Source: Bigelowiella natans CCMP2755 | Taxonomy: Eukaryota; Cercozoa; Chlorarachniophyceae | Direction: 5' to 3' | NCBI GenBank assembly: GCA_000320545.1 | Contig: ADNK01001434.1 | Span: 82,205 to 146,204 of the forward strand | DNA: 64,000 nucleotides | Shown here: positions 24,190 to 35,386 of the stretch, piece after piece | Position numbering within the stretch: the stretch's first letter is position 1 | Layout of the letters: every line of letters begins with the position of its first letter | Notes under the pieces: model-generated | The model's database searches: none | The model's input: the letters and a program-made list of their open reading frames with translations, nothing else | Told to the model about the DNA's origin: nothing | Position numbers and translations under genes: made by a program

Positions 24190-25155
24190 CTTGAGCGTAC
24201 ATCGGGTGGTGGTAGTAGTCGTTGAGAAACAGCGCCAGCCACAGTGGGAAAGCAATCAGCCGTGTCGCAATCCAGGAGACCGCCAGCGCGAGGAGATTGA
24301 CTCTGTACAGAGCCCCTTTGGCGATTCCGAAGTCCCGGTACAAGAACTACGTGCACAACAACCGCAGCAGCAGCAGCAGCAGCAGCAGGTACCAGTAAAA
24401 GCAAATAATGTGTCAGAGAGCAGGCAAGCAGAAGGCAATTTTCGGAAGGATTTATCAACACCACTAACAGGGGGAGAGAGTCGTCCGGACTGTGGGGTTG
24501 CGCGAGGGAGTGAGCGAGCGCATGCGCGCGCGCGTTTGTGTGTGTGTGTGTGCGAGGTAGAAGGCTTGGTGAGAGAAAAGAAGAAAGAAAGGCTCGAAGC
24601 TCCGTCTCAGTATGAATCAAAAAAATTGGGGGCAAATAAGCACACAAGTGGAGTGTGAAACCTTGTTGTTGAGGAAGATGATCGAGATTTCGCACATTCC
24701 GTCCATCGCGCCAAAGAAGTGAAGCCGATCTGCACGCAGTGAGGTGCTTCAAGATTGCTCATTACTTTTTGCTTTAGTAGTTATACACCGCAGGTAGCAG
24801 AAATAGGAAAGCAGGTTGTTTGTTTAACATTATTGGTCCTTACGGAGGAACAGGCCTACAGCGAAGCACGAAATGCTTATGACGTGGTGTATGTGAATAA
24901 GCCACATTCCCTGTCGATTAGGAAGAAGAAGAGGAAGAAGATGAAGAAGAAGAAGAAACGGGTTACGAATGGGCACAGCACAACGATCTAATCTATAGCT
25001 TCAAAGGGCCCAGAACCATCGATCGAAGTGCTATTGCGAGCAATGTAACCACTACCTTTTTTTTGTCCCCGAGAAGGACCGAAGAGACGGAGCGCATAAA
25101 ATTCTTTGCGATGTAAAGCACCTGAAAAGAATCTGTCAGTAAGCATACACACACA

Positions 25156-25188
<33 letters not shown>

Positions 25189-26037
25189 CCACATACACAC
25201 AAATATATCATATCATATCATATCATATCATATCATATCATACAAAATAAACCACAATCAAATGGCATTTCAGAAGTACCAAGAACCAGTAACTACTCCG
25301 ATTCTCCCCAGTCCATCGAGCTGCGGCACCTTGCATGCCCAGCATGTATGAGGCGTGGCTGGCGAGAAATGATATCACCTGGTGAATATCGGCGTCAGTG
25401 GGAAGTCAATTTCGATATTTTTATTTGGGTCGTTCAAAAAGAAGTACATGTTTCCATACCGGAAGATAGACGATGTTGAATAGATTATCCGCGAAGGAGC
25501 CGCGATATTCTCTCTAAATGAGCGTGTACAGTTGTATACATTTAATCATGATTTGGCGTTATATTTGTGTGCCCGACGCCACGACTTACAAGTAAATCAT
25601 GCCGGAGTATTGTTGCACGCGGACAAAACCGAGCGAGAATGAACCAACACCATAAGTACTTATCCGGCGAGGCACGCTAGTTACTCATCCCAAAGACGGC
25701 GCGTCAGTACCTTGACATCAGGTGCTACAACTGGGACCATCTACAACGTCAGTGGGAATCAGTTTATTAATTGACTGAATAAGGACATCAACGTCATGAA
25801 TTCACGAAAGAGTAAATCGTGTACTTGATAGAGCGTCAGATAGACGAGCGTCATCGCCAACGTGGCCACCATCTGAGTGAGATATCAGGCGCAGGAATGA
25901 GCTCGGAGCATACAGCAAGAGTTTGCATTTCAGAGTGTGAAAGAAGATCTTAGAGGTACCAGATGCTCTACAATTTCCATGCTGCTGTCCTGCTGGAACA
26001 GCGAGCGGAGGAAGGGTATGAAGGCCAGAGGAGCCAT
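24190..26037 (-). CDS. TLC-domain membrane protein (TMEM56/TLCD-like), partly resolved
   Basis: Probable multi-pass endoplasmic-reticulum-type membrane protein of the TRAM-LAG1-CLN8 superfamily. Two exons join exactly in phase: 24729-24662 (RLHFFGAMDGMCEISIIFLN) and 24346-24190 (FLYRDFGIAKGALYRVN, then the helices LLALAVSWIATRLIAFPLWL and LNDYYHHPMYAQ). The pattern Gly-x-x-E-x-S-x-x-F-L-N followed by an Arg-containing helix is typical of the C-terminal half of TLC domains. Candidate upstream coding pieces are 25440-25250 (DPNKNIEIDFPLTPIFT, VISFLASHASYMLGMQGA) and 25125-25050 (VLYIAKNFMRSVSSVLL), with a possible start at ATG 26037 (MAPLAFIPFLRSLFQQ). Those joins and the 3' end are not established. 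Family members act in lipid sensing or synthesis, but no specific role can be read here. Confidence 0.5.
25206..25242. repeat. (ATATC)n pentanucleotide repeat
   Basis: Seven or so tandem ATATC/TCATA units directly following a CA run (25147-25190). This is the only pentanucleotide array I see in the window. Confidence 0.85.
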
Positions 26038-26500
26038 TCTTCCTTCCTGGATAGATCTACTATTCAGAAGGAAAAATACTATTTCGCGGGGTTTATTCTG
26101 TCTAAAATAGCCTGAATATACATGTGGCGACAACAAAAATAGCCAACAACATTCAAAATCTACGCCGATAGCCTCGGAAGCGTACGGAGAGAACGGAAAC
26201 CTACAAGAATTTACGAATAACGACATAGGTTTTTAGCTGAATCTGCCACAGATGCTCTACTAAACAGCAAATCGATGTGTAAAAACTCCCAACAAACAAA
26301 CGTAAATTTTCCGATGTTGCCGATCATACTTCTTCTTTCCGAAATTCCTTCGATGGAATTGTGCCCATCGCCCATGGGTCTTAGTGTATGGGCGTGGAGA
26401 TCGTGCTACAATGAATCTCCGATGTCGTTCCTATTAAATTGAAGGCATTTTCCAGCAACGATCACTAAAACTCGCAGGTGGCGATAGTAACAACAATTTC

Positions 26501-27702
26501 ATGCGACTGGGCCGCCTCGGAACTGCCTGCATGGTGAGTGGGGCTTATTACAGTGTGCGCAGCATCTGGGATGGAATTTCTTCACTCTTTCGTTTTTTTG
26601 TTGGGGTTCCGATATCCGAGGATTTATACAAGACAAAAACAAAGCTGGTTTTGCATAATAGGTGCAAGGTGCAACGCTCCTGCTCTATTTCTCCGTTATC
26701 GCTGTGCCAGTCAAGGCGCGCTTCCGCCCCACAGATTACGGCAAGGTGCCCACCAGTCAGACTACATTTGTATTTTTATTAACGCAGTTGAACTCTCCTT
26801 CTTTGTGCCCTTTAATTTTGCTCAGAATGGCATCACCACCAGACTGAGGGATGGGCCTATCCGTCACCTCAAGATTGCACCCCGCTCTGTACTCGCACAT
26901 AGAACAAGGAAGCTGCGACTCTCAAATGAGAAAGCGGAGGCTCCACTTATTGCCATCTACCCCTCTTCACGGCTGTCCGTTGCCCTCAGATGCCGCTCAT
27001 CGAAAGGTTCATATGCCGCATCGTGGTGTAAATCTTTTCCGACAAGTTGACGTGTAATCAGAGGACAAGGAGAAGCAGGATAAGGAGGAGAGCAAGAAGG
27101 ACAATATGGACCAGATGAAAAAAACTCTTGAGCGCGCGGGCTACGACTCTACGATGGCCAAGGCGAAGCTCGAGGAGTGGCGGTCTCTCGGCCTGAACAG
27201 GTTACACACACTTCGCATATATTCCTCCATTCTCACACCTCAAGGCAGGTTTATGAAAATGCAAAGAAATACGGAGGATTAATGTAAGTAATATATGATT
27301 CTCATCTGGCCCTCTGCTTCTTCTCTCCCCCGCCCATTAGCTCTAGCTCTGTGCGTGATCATCTTGTTAACGGGGCTGTGAAAGGACTGCTGACCAAGTT
27401 CGGATGGCTTACTTTCTACGCCACTGTTACATACTTGCTCTACCAGTGGTCTTTAGCAGGAGGGGAGGGGCAGGGTGGCATGATTCAAATCGTGCTAATA
27501 ATGTTCACCTACATCAACGCCTACTCCTTCTGCCAAGAGTACGTATACGATAACTTATCCGTGGGAGAGAAGAAATAATAATAAGAAGCTACTTGTAGTA
27601 CTCGTTCTACTACTAGTAGTCGCAGTAGTAGTAGAGATTGTAGGAGTAGCGCTGAGGGATATGCCTGGCAACACAGATGCACAGATACAAGCACACACAA
27701 CA

Positions 27703-27748
<46 letters not shown>

Positions 27749-28326
27749 CAGGTAAGGACCCATAATACTCCTCCACTAGCTTCGAATTTCTAGCTTACAA
27801 TATATTTATATTGGTATTGATACTGGCATAGATATATGCGGCGTGCATGCGTCACCGCAGCAAGATTAAAAACCTTACTCACGTACCAACGCTAAAAACA
27901 GGCTACTTCTTTTCGGCACCTTGGCCTACGCGACTCTGCAGTTTGCCTCCAACCCGATCCTGCTAGATGCGATCAAGGAGATTGCGGGAGATTCGCCGGA
28001 GATACCCGCCCTTAATGTAAAACCACAAAAGGTTGTTGACGTCTTGAAGGTCTTCGCATCATTGCAGGAGCTCAACACTCGGCTAAGAGATATGAAGTTC
28101 GAGTCGTCTCCTCTCGATGCGCTCGGCTCCATGCTTACGCTGCAAAGCCAGGATGTCGATATCCTCTGCGACATCGATGTAATGATGTCCCGCACATCAT
28201 ATGTTTTATGTTATATTATGTTATTTGTTATGAATATATGAATAATATTTATCGTAGTATGTAATTATAAGTGTGGTTTTTGAAGTTGGATTGCGAAAGA
28301 ACGACACCAACATGTCACTGAATATG

Positions 28327-28364
<38 letters not shown>

Positions 28365-28497
28365 TACGTATCGCTTATGATATCCCGGTTGGATGTCCCC
28401 CCCTCGTCTGAATGCCTTTGCGAAGGACAAGGATGCTTGCATCGCCGACCTGGACACGGCCGCTAGGATCTTCAATCGGTACATGTTACGGCGCGCG

Positions 28498-28531
<34 letters not shown>

Positions 28532-28577
28532 TCTATTACACAATATATATCTTGCGTTTGTGTTTGTTTGTTTTTTT

Positions 28578-28614
<37 letters not shown>

Positions 28615-28955
28615 GAGATTTACTTGATGCTCTAATGACACCACAACTCAAATGTTTACTCCCGACGATAAAATTGCCATTACCAATCCCCACCCTCATC
28701 AGATACGACCTAAACGGTGACCAGCGCCTGGAGCAGGAGGAAGTGCGGCTTATGTTAAGCGACGTTGGTCTGAACCTCGAGGAAGAAGAGGTGGAGGAGG
28801 CGATACGGATCCTTGATTCTCTCAATCAGGACGGCTATGTTGGGTTCGACGAATTCGTTGCATTCTGGCAAAACAAACTTATGCAACCAGAAGTTACTGC
28901 TGCTGCTGCTGCCGAGCAAGAAGCAGGTAAGAGTAATGATTTGGATAGGCAATAA
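26501..28955 (+). CDS. EF-hand protein with signal peptide and membrane segments
   Basis: A protein of 418 aa that I do not recognise beyond its domains. Nine exons: 26501-26533, 26662-26745, 26826-27006, 27062-27200, 27245-27283, 27341-27538, 27902-28178, 28426-28478, 28703-28955 (sum 1257 nt, phases consistent). It begins MRLGRLGTACMVQG followed by a hydrophobic core ATLLLYFSVIAVPVKA that reads as a signal peptide. Next comes a basic, Ser/Thr/Arg-rich stretch of about 60 residues that could be a transit peptide, then a charged helix (EDKEKQDKEESKKD...). Two membrane helices follow (WLTFYATVTYLLYQW; GGMIQIVLIMFTYINAYSF) and another hydrophobic stretch (LLLFGTLAYATLQFA). The C-terminus holds two EF-hand loops, DLNGDQRLEQEE and DSLNQDGYVGFDEF; the first is canonical, the second has Ser-Leu at early positions. 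A calcium-responsive organelle membrane protein is inferred. The ATG was chosen because it gives the signal peptide. Confidence 0.75.
28331..28362. repeat. (GT)n and (CA)n microsatellites
   Basis: GT run within an intron. In the next intron a CG/CA run (28492-28532) lies just after the donor and is followed by another GT run (28583-28611). A further CA run is at 27707-27745. Confidence 0.85.
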
Positions 28956-29700
28956 TAATGATAGGGCTCATGATCGCCAGACTGCAGCTTTGCATGTCAT
29001 GACCCTGTTGTCGTCGCGGCGATAATAGGGTCATAACGAGCGGAAGAAAGCGTAGGAGATTTTGCCTCCTGGTAGGGCGATAGAAACGGTGGTGTATAGC
29101 TGTAGCTGCAGTAGTTCTGATAGTAAAGTGCGGAGAAAGGACGCCTAATGATAACGCACAAAAGCCGCTCCAATGTTCCAAGCCAAATAAACGAAAACTG
29201 TTGCTACGTATGTGTGTACAAGATGAAGGTCGACAGTAGCCATGCACTATGACTTTACATCTTGCATGTTTATTAATTTTTCGCATGCCTAAGCCGCACA
29301 CAGCATGGCTAGATGGGCTCACTAGCTCTTCACATGACTAAGGTCATCATTGGACATGCACCATGCCAGCATGTCTACTTGATTAAGCCAGTTCAAAGTT
29401 GCTCTCTCACTAGCACACCGTTGACGCTTTGAGTTCTTCAACGGGTGCGAATTCGATCTGCACTAGCTTGTCCTTTTTCACATCCGCAGTCTCTGTTCAC
29501 ATATACACATCAAACGATGTGCAGATGTCCTGCTCGGCATGTGCACAATGCCTTCTGTCCGAAAAAGTCATTTTTCCACCGACCGCAACCGTCGCATTCT
29601 GCACAGAATTCCAGGACGGGAGCTAGCTAGCTAGGTCACCGATCGAGCCAGCGTGCAAAGTTTGCAGCCACACGTGTGCCACAAACTCTTTGCACCTGCT
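28956..29700. other. intergenic spacer
   Basis: No supported gene. Contains the palindrome-rich composition typical of spacers in this window (GCATG, CTAGCTAG at 29623-29634). Confidence 0.5.
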
Positions 29701-29737
29701 AGTTGAGGGCTCCCTGGGGAAGACCTTGGAAAACATG

Positions 29738-29818
29738 CTCCATGGTTGCCTTTGTTGATCTGCGCAAAGCTCACGACAAAGTCTGGAACCAAGGCGTGCG
29801 AGTTGAGCTGCCACGAAG
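29738..29818 (+). pseudogene. decayed reverse-transcriptase fragment of a non-LTR retrotransposon
   Basis: One frame reads MVAFVDLRKAHDKVWNQGVR and then runs into stops. The pattern F-V-D-L-R-K-A-x-D-x-V-W-x-x-G is the conserved core around the first catalytic Asp of LINE-type reverse transcriptases. Only about 25 residues are recognisable; neighbouring frames contain many stops and no intact polymerase or endonuclease is seen. This is an old, broken copy. The assignment rests on one motif. Confidence 0.45.
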
Positions 29819-30458
29819 ATGATGAAGTGGTGTGACCGGCAATTGGTGACGAACAGACAAGGGTGCACGACTAGACGAGCTCACGTCTTCCAGAACGTGC
29901 TGGCTTTTCAGTCAAATGAAGTCAGGTCTCCAACTGATCTGTCCCTTGGCCAACCTTTTGTTCAAGTTTTGGACCTTGCGAAGGCAAAGCAGTTGATGCA
30001 GGTTGAAGGCTTCCACGGCCCGAAGGAAGAATGAACTGTGAAATTCGAAGTTTCGAACTGCAGAAACTCCATCGTAGATACATGTACAAAAAAGGACATT
30101 GTGGAAATGGCGGTTTCGACCGCCCGAACCATTTCTGGGATTTTCAGCACAAATTCACCCTAAAATGCATGGCATTGCTGTCAAATCGTGTCAAGTACCG
30201 GGTTCTACTGATGATTTACATTCCCATGTCTTTAGGATGCTTGATGGACTCCTTGTCGCACTACTGAAAAGCAATTGATCAATGAATGGCGACGGATGTA
30301 TTGTTAGGCGTAACGCCGCAACTCGAATGGTAACGTTGAAGTGCCATTTTAGTGTTTGTGTATTGGATCTCTGTCGTCGCAGAAAGGATCATCGCTAGAT
30401 TCTACAAAAAGCGAAGTGTTACCCCTTCCTGAAGAGCTATGACAATGGGAAGCCATCC
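29819..30458. other. spacer and upstream region of the REJ gene
   Basis: Possible further relics of the reverse-transcriptase fragment, otherwise nothing recognisable. The last 40 bases before the REJ start codon contain a 19-bp sequence (30418-30436) that also occurs upstream of the next gene at 42813-42831. Confidence 0.45.
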
Positions 30459-32185
30459 ATGCTGGGCATAACTCTTGTTATCCTTGGGGCCCTTTGCACA
30501 CCGCAAGGGGTTCTGTCCAAAGATCAAGGAAATGCTGCTGTCCATGTCCCTAACAAGCTCGAGCAAGAACCGTTGTGGATCGACTACGAAGATGAAAATG
30601 ATGACTCCAAGCCAGAACTGTCGCGGATCGGCCACGAAGATGAGAATGATGAATCCAAGCTAGAACGGATCAGCGAAAGAACGAAGGCATTCGCTGGCGT
30701 ACTTTCCGCAAAAAGTCACAGCCACAATCCCCACGGCCACAATCCCCACAGCCACAATCCCCACAGCCACTCCCCTCATGGCCACAGTCCCCACTCCCAC
30801 TTCCCTCATGGCCACAGTCCCCACTCCCACAATCCTCATAGTCACAATCCTCATGGCCACAGTCCCCACTCCCACAATCCTCATAGCCACAATCCTCATA
30901 GTCACAATCCCCACTCCCACAATCCTCATAGCCACAGGTACTAGCAGTTGTCGAAGTGTAGCTTGATAGAATTTCTGCGTTTATTTAACCCGCAGTCACA
31001 TTTCATTTATTTGTATTTTCGAAGATTGTCCATGCAATGGAGGTGTTTTATCAATGTGCTTTCATTACAGAGACTTAAATTCAAAAAACTTTGACAACAA
31101 AAATCATCCGTACTCTCTTTCCTGTTTTACTATGATACGCGCTCCCTCCTCCGCGTTCGATGTCTTCTTGAAATATTAAATGTTTGATTGTCAATATTTC
31201 CGTCAGCCCGCACGTTCATACCCCCGTACCTACAAAGTTCCCCACACCGGCACCGACTCCGTTCCCTACACCGGCACCGACTAAATACCCCACACCGGCA
31301 CCGACTCCGTTCCCTACACCGGCACCGACTAAATACCCTACACCGGCACCGACTCCGTTCCCTACACCGGCACCGACTAAATACCCCACACCGGCACCGA
31401 CTCCGTTCCCTACACCGGCACCGACTAAATACCCTACACCGGCACCGACCCCAAATCCAACGCCTTTCCCGACACCACTGCCGACACCCGAGCCCTCGCA
31501 GAGCCCTACCCATGTGCCTACGACACAGTCTCCAGGGACATCAAGCCCTCGCACTATGAGCCCGACGTCGCTGGCTCCTACGTCGATATCTCCAGGGACT
31601 GAGTCCCCGAGCTCGTGCGCACCGAGCTCGTGCTCACCGAGCTCGGTCAGCCCGACCCCAAATCCAACGCCTTTCCCGACACCACTGCCGACACCCGAGC
31701 CCTCGCAGAGCCCTACCCATGTGCCTACGACACAGTCTCCAGGGACATCAAGCCCTCGCACTATGAGCCCGACGTCGCTGGCTCCTACGTCGATATCTCC
31801 AGGGACTGAGTCCCCGAGCTCGTGCGCACCGAGCTCGTGCTCACCGAGCTCGGTCAGCCCCGCAACCCGCTCACCTTTGGCGGCAGGGAAGACGTTTGGT
31901 CCAACAGAGGTGCCGACATGCTCACCTGTGACGAACTCCCCGACGTCCCTGCAGCCAACCTCTAGCGCTCCTTCCACCTGTGCGCCCACATCTCGGTCTC
32001 CGTCGAGTGCTACACCTGCAACGATTAGTCCTTCGACCTCTGCACCGCTTACGGGAGGCCTGACTCACCACCCTGTCACCAGCATGCCCTCATTATCACC
32101 AATCACAGCAGCGCCATCTACGGTATGCATCCTTGATTTCAGTGTGATTGTGAAGAAACTGTGTGCTTAAGAGAGGAAGTTTACG

Positions 32186-32223
<38 letters not shown>

Positions 32224-34714
32224 GTGGTCGACATGCACTCCTCCTTCGTGGTGCCCTCCATGTAGTGAATTTACTGCCCCCATTTGCTTGTTAAGCATAG
32301 ATTCGTTATCATTTCTTATCTGGAGTCGCTGCCAAAAAAGATACCTTTATTCCGTAATCATTGAATTAGGTCTGCCCGACAACGGGCTCACCGTCATCTG
32401 CTAGCCCAAACACCTTTACCCCAAGCACTTCCGCGCCAATAACCACAACACCAGTTACTGTGGTCCCCTCTGCAAGTCCCTCAACTTCTCCATCCGCCAC
32501 TCCATCAACGTCCTCTCCATTAACGCTACACCCTGTGTCATCGCATCCCCTCACTGCGAACCCGACAATTGCTCCTAGCTCGCTCAGCCCTTCCACAAAT
32601 GGTCCCGTAACTTGCGTTCCAATAACGAAGGCACCCAGCTCACTCACTCCGTCGACAAGTAGCCCCGGGACTCACGCTCCAACGACGTCGGCACCTAGCT
32701 CACTCAGCCCCTCCACGAGGAATCCTACGACCGATGCACCGACAACCTTAGCGCCTGTGACCGAAGCACCGACGCGGAGTCCTCTTACGGCGGTTCCAAG
32801 CTCATCGCCAACTACGACCTGCCCAAGCCAGGGTGTCGTTCCTTCCTTCGATCCAGAGGTCTGGATGTACACTCGAGATGATGATAGAAAATCGGGGCTC
32901 GGCGACAGAAATATGTGGAAGGGGGGGGGGGGAGGAGAGGGGGGCATTGACTTATGTTTGCTCTGCTAATCAAGTGCATTTGTGTTTCGCAACAAGTCTT
33001 GAGTACTCTGCTTCATCCACTTGAGAAGTCCTCCCCTTAATTCCCCATTCACTTTTATTTTCCCTTGGTCCTTCCCGCCCTTCAGGTCTCTGCTCCTGTA
33101 ATCCCGTGGGCCTCGACTGCAACCTTCGATAGTGCTCTGACGATTGTGAACGTGATTTTTACGGCTGCGACAAATGAACCCGAATGCACATCGCTACTTA
33201 CTACGGAGTTGATCAGAAAACTTGGCAAAGAATACAAGTGCCTGTGGGTGCGCTCGACGCAGCTAGACCTGATCACGGGCACAAATCCCACGATACTTCC
33301 GGAGGAAATCTTACACATCAGGGCTGGAGTGCTGGGCGATCCAACGTTTAGAGCTGTGGCAACTGCTCATCATGTATCGGTGTCAGCGCCCAAAAATCCT
33401 CTTCCTGTCTCCCTTTCGCTCACCGGCCCCACTCTAATTGGAAGGTGTGTGCTGGCGGTGTAGCAGTATAGGAAGGTGGTGGTAGAGGATGGCCATGGTG
33501 GTGATGGTGGTGGTGATGGTGGTGGTGATGGTAGTGAAGCGGTGAGTGTTGTAGGTTATTCATGTTTCAATGTTAACTGTGCAATCATTTGACTTGACTT
33601 GCTTTCTGTCCTGTTGGTGCTATCATCGTCGTGATTCCGGTGGGGTTAAACATCACAGATGCGACCCTGTTATGCTTCGCACAACCGTGACTGGTGCTGG
33701 TGGCCGAGCTGTAACACATTCTTGGACGTACGAAGGGGACAATAGTGCGCAGGATACTGCCGCCATGAACGCCGTGCTCAAGCGAGGATCTACAAGCTCC
33801 GTGATGAGCTTTGTAAGCGGAAACTTCACAGACGGAACACATACCTTCCGCTTGAATGTCAGCAATTTCATCGGAGTTTCTGGAAACGCTGTCCTGATCT
33901 TTGTTAAGAATTCCGAGGTCGAGCCACCCAAAGTTGCCCTTTCTGCAGGTGGGCTAGGAATCTTTGTGCATGCACGCGCTGTCAAATATACTGAACACAG
34001 AGTTGCTTCTCATCGCCATTCTGACTCCTCTCACTTTCAGGGTCCCTGATCGAAGCTTCCACAGACTCACAAGTGGTCCTGCGCAGTCAAACAGAGCCAC
34101 CGCTCGAGTGCGCAGGTTTTGTCGGCTCGACGAGATTCTATGTCACTCGTGCAGTTTGGACACCAATCACGAGCCAAACTGTAAATGTAAATGGCGAGAC
34201 CATAAAACTAGCAGCCCACAGGGCTGCGACAGTGTCGAAGGTGTGGAGTGGAAACTCGATGCTGCTGAATTCTGGTGATCTATCACCCAATGAGCTGCCT
34301 TATGGATTCCAGCTGCACGTCACCACACTTGATTTTAGGTACGACTTGTCATCACACTTAGCATCAATCTGCTTGCCGTTCGTTGTTTTCACGATATGCT
34401 CTCTCGGTCAGATCGACTATCCCGCGTTTGGTGGGAGAGACAAAGCTTACGCAGCTGGTCAAGATGTACCCGGGCACTATTAGCACTCAGCTCTCCGGCG
34501 GCGCTTCGAGGCAGATCCCGGTGACATCCAGTGTATCACGCTCATTCATCATCACTGCATCGCCCAAATATGACCCAGCAGATGCATCGCATGCTTTGGC
34601 GTTTGCCTGGACTCTAACTGATGCCGTCTCCGGAGTGCCAGTAGTTATCCCGACCTCAGACATCCTGGGGAATCAGCTCACCCTGAGCACCGATCTCCTC
34701 GTTGCGAACAAGGT

Positions 34715-34755
<41 letters not shown>

Positions 34756-34763
34756 TCAGAGAG

Positions 34764-34809
<46 letters not shown>

Positions 34810-35294
34810 AAGAGAAGTGAGAGAAGTGAGAAGTGACTGTTGATGGAAAGAAAGAACAGTGAAACTTCCACTCTAGCGACGTCAGTAACCACCACTGTTG
34901 GCAAAATAACAATTTGAAAAGGTTTACTCTCTGACCGTTACCGCAACTGGAGTCAAAGGCCTCAACAACACTGCACGCACCGCCACAGACCAGCAATTTA
35001 TCTACACTCTCGCTCGCGACATCCCCATTGTAGATGCCACGGTAGAGAATGGAGTCGTAGGCAGCAGCGGCGCACTGAAATTCAATCGTGAGGATAAACT
35101 CAAGCTAAAGATGTCGGCTACCGTTTCCGGTAGTGCACCGATAACGTACAGCTGGAGCTGCGAGACAGGAGGGTTTGATCTCGGTAACGCCCAGTAAAAA
35201 AGCTATGTTTTGCTTCATAATGAATGTCGTGAATGTCGCGTACATGTGTGCGAATAGAATTGGGATATTCTCCTCCCCCCTCCCCCCCCGCCCC

Positions 35295-35341
<47 letters not shown>

Positions 35342-35350
35342 CCTCCCCCG

Positions 35351-35386
<36 letters not shown>

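Noticed and set aside
24150-24752. 200-aa minus-strand ORF in a different frame from the TLC exons
   Set aside because: It runs through introns and a CA tract; the TLC motifs are in another frame with proper splice sites.
25206-25242. Pentanucleotide array considered as telomere-like or CRISPR-like repeat
   Set aside because: Units are 5 bp without spacers and unlike any telomere repeat; it is a simple microsatellite.
31216-31989. 257-aa minus-strand ORF with Val/Gly repeats
   Set aside because: Antisense shadow of the Pro/Thr-rich repeat of the REJ gene; a codon-periodic repeat keeps both strands open.
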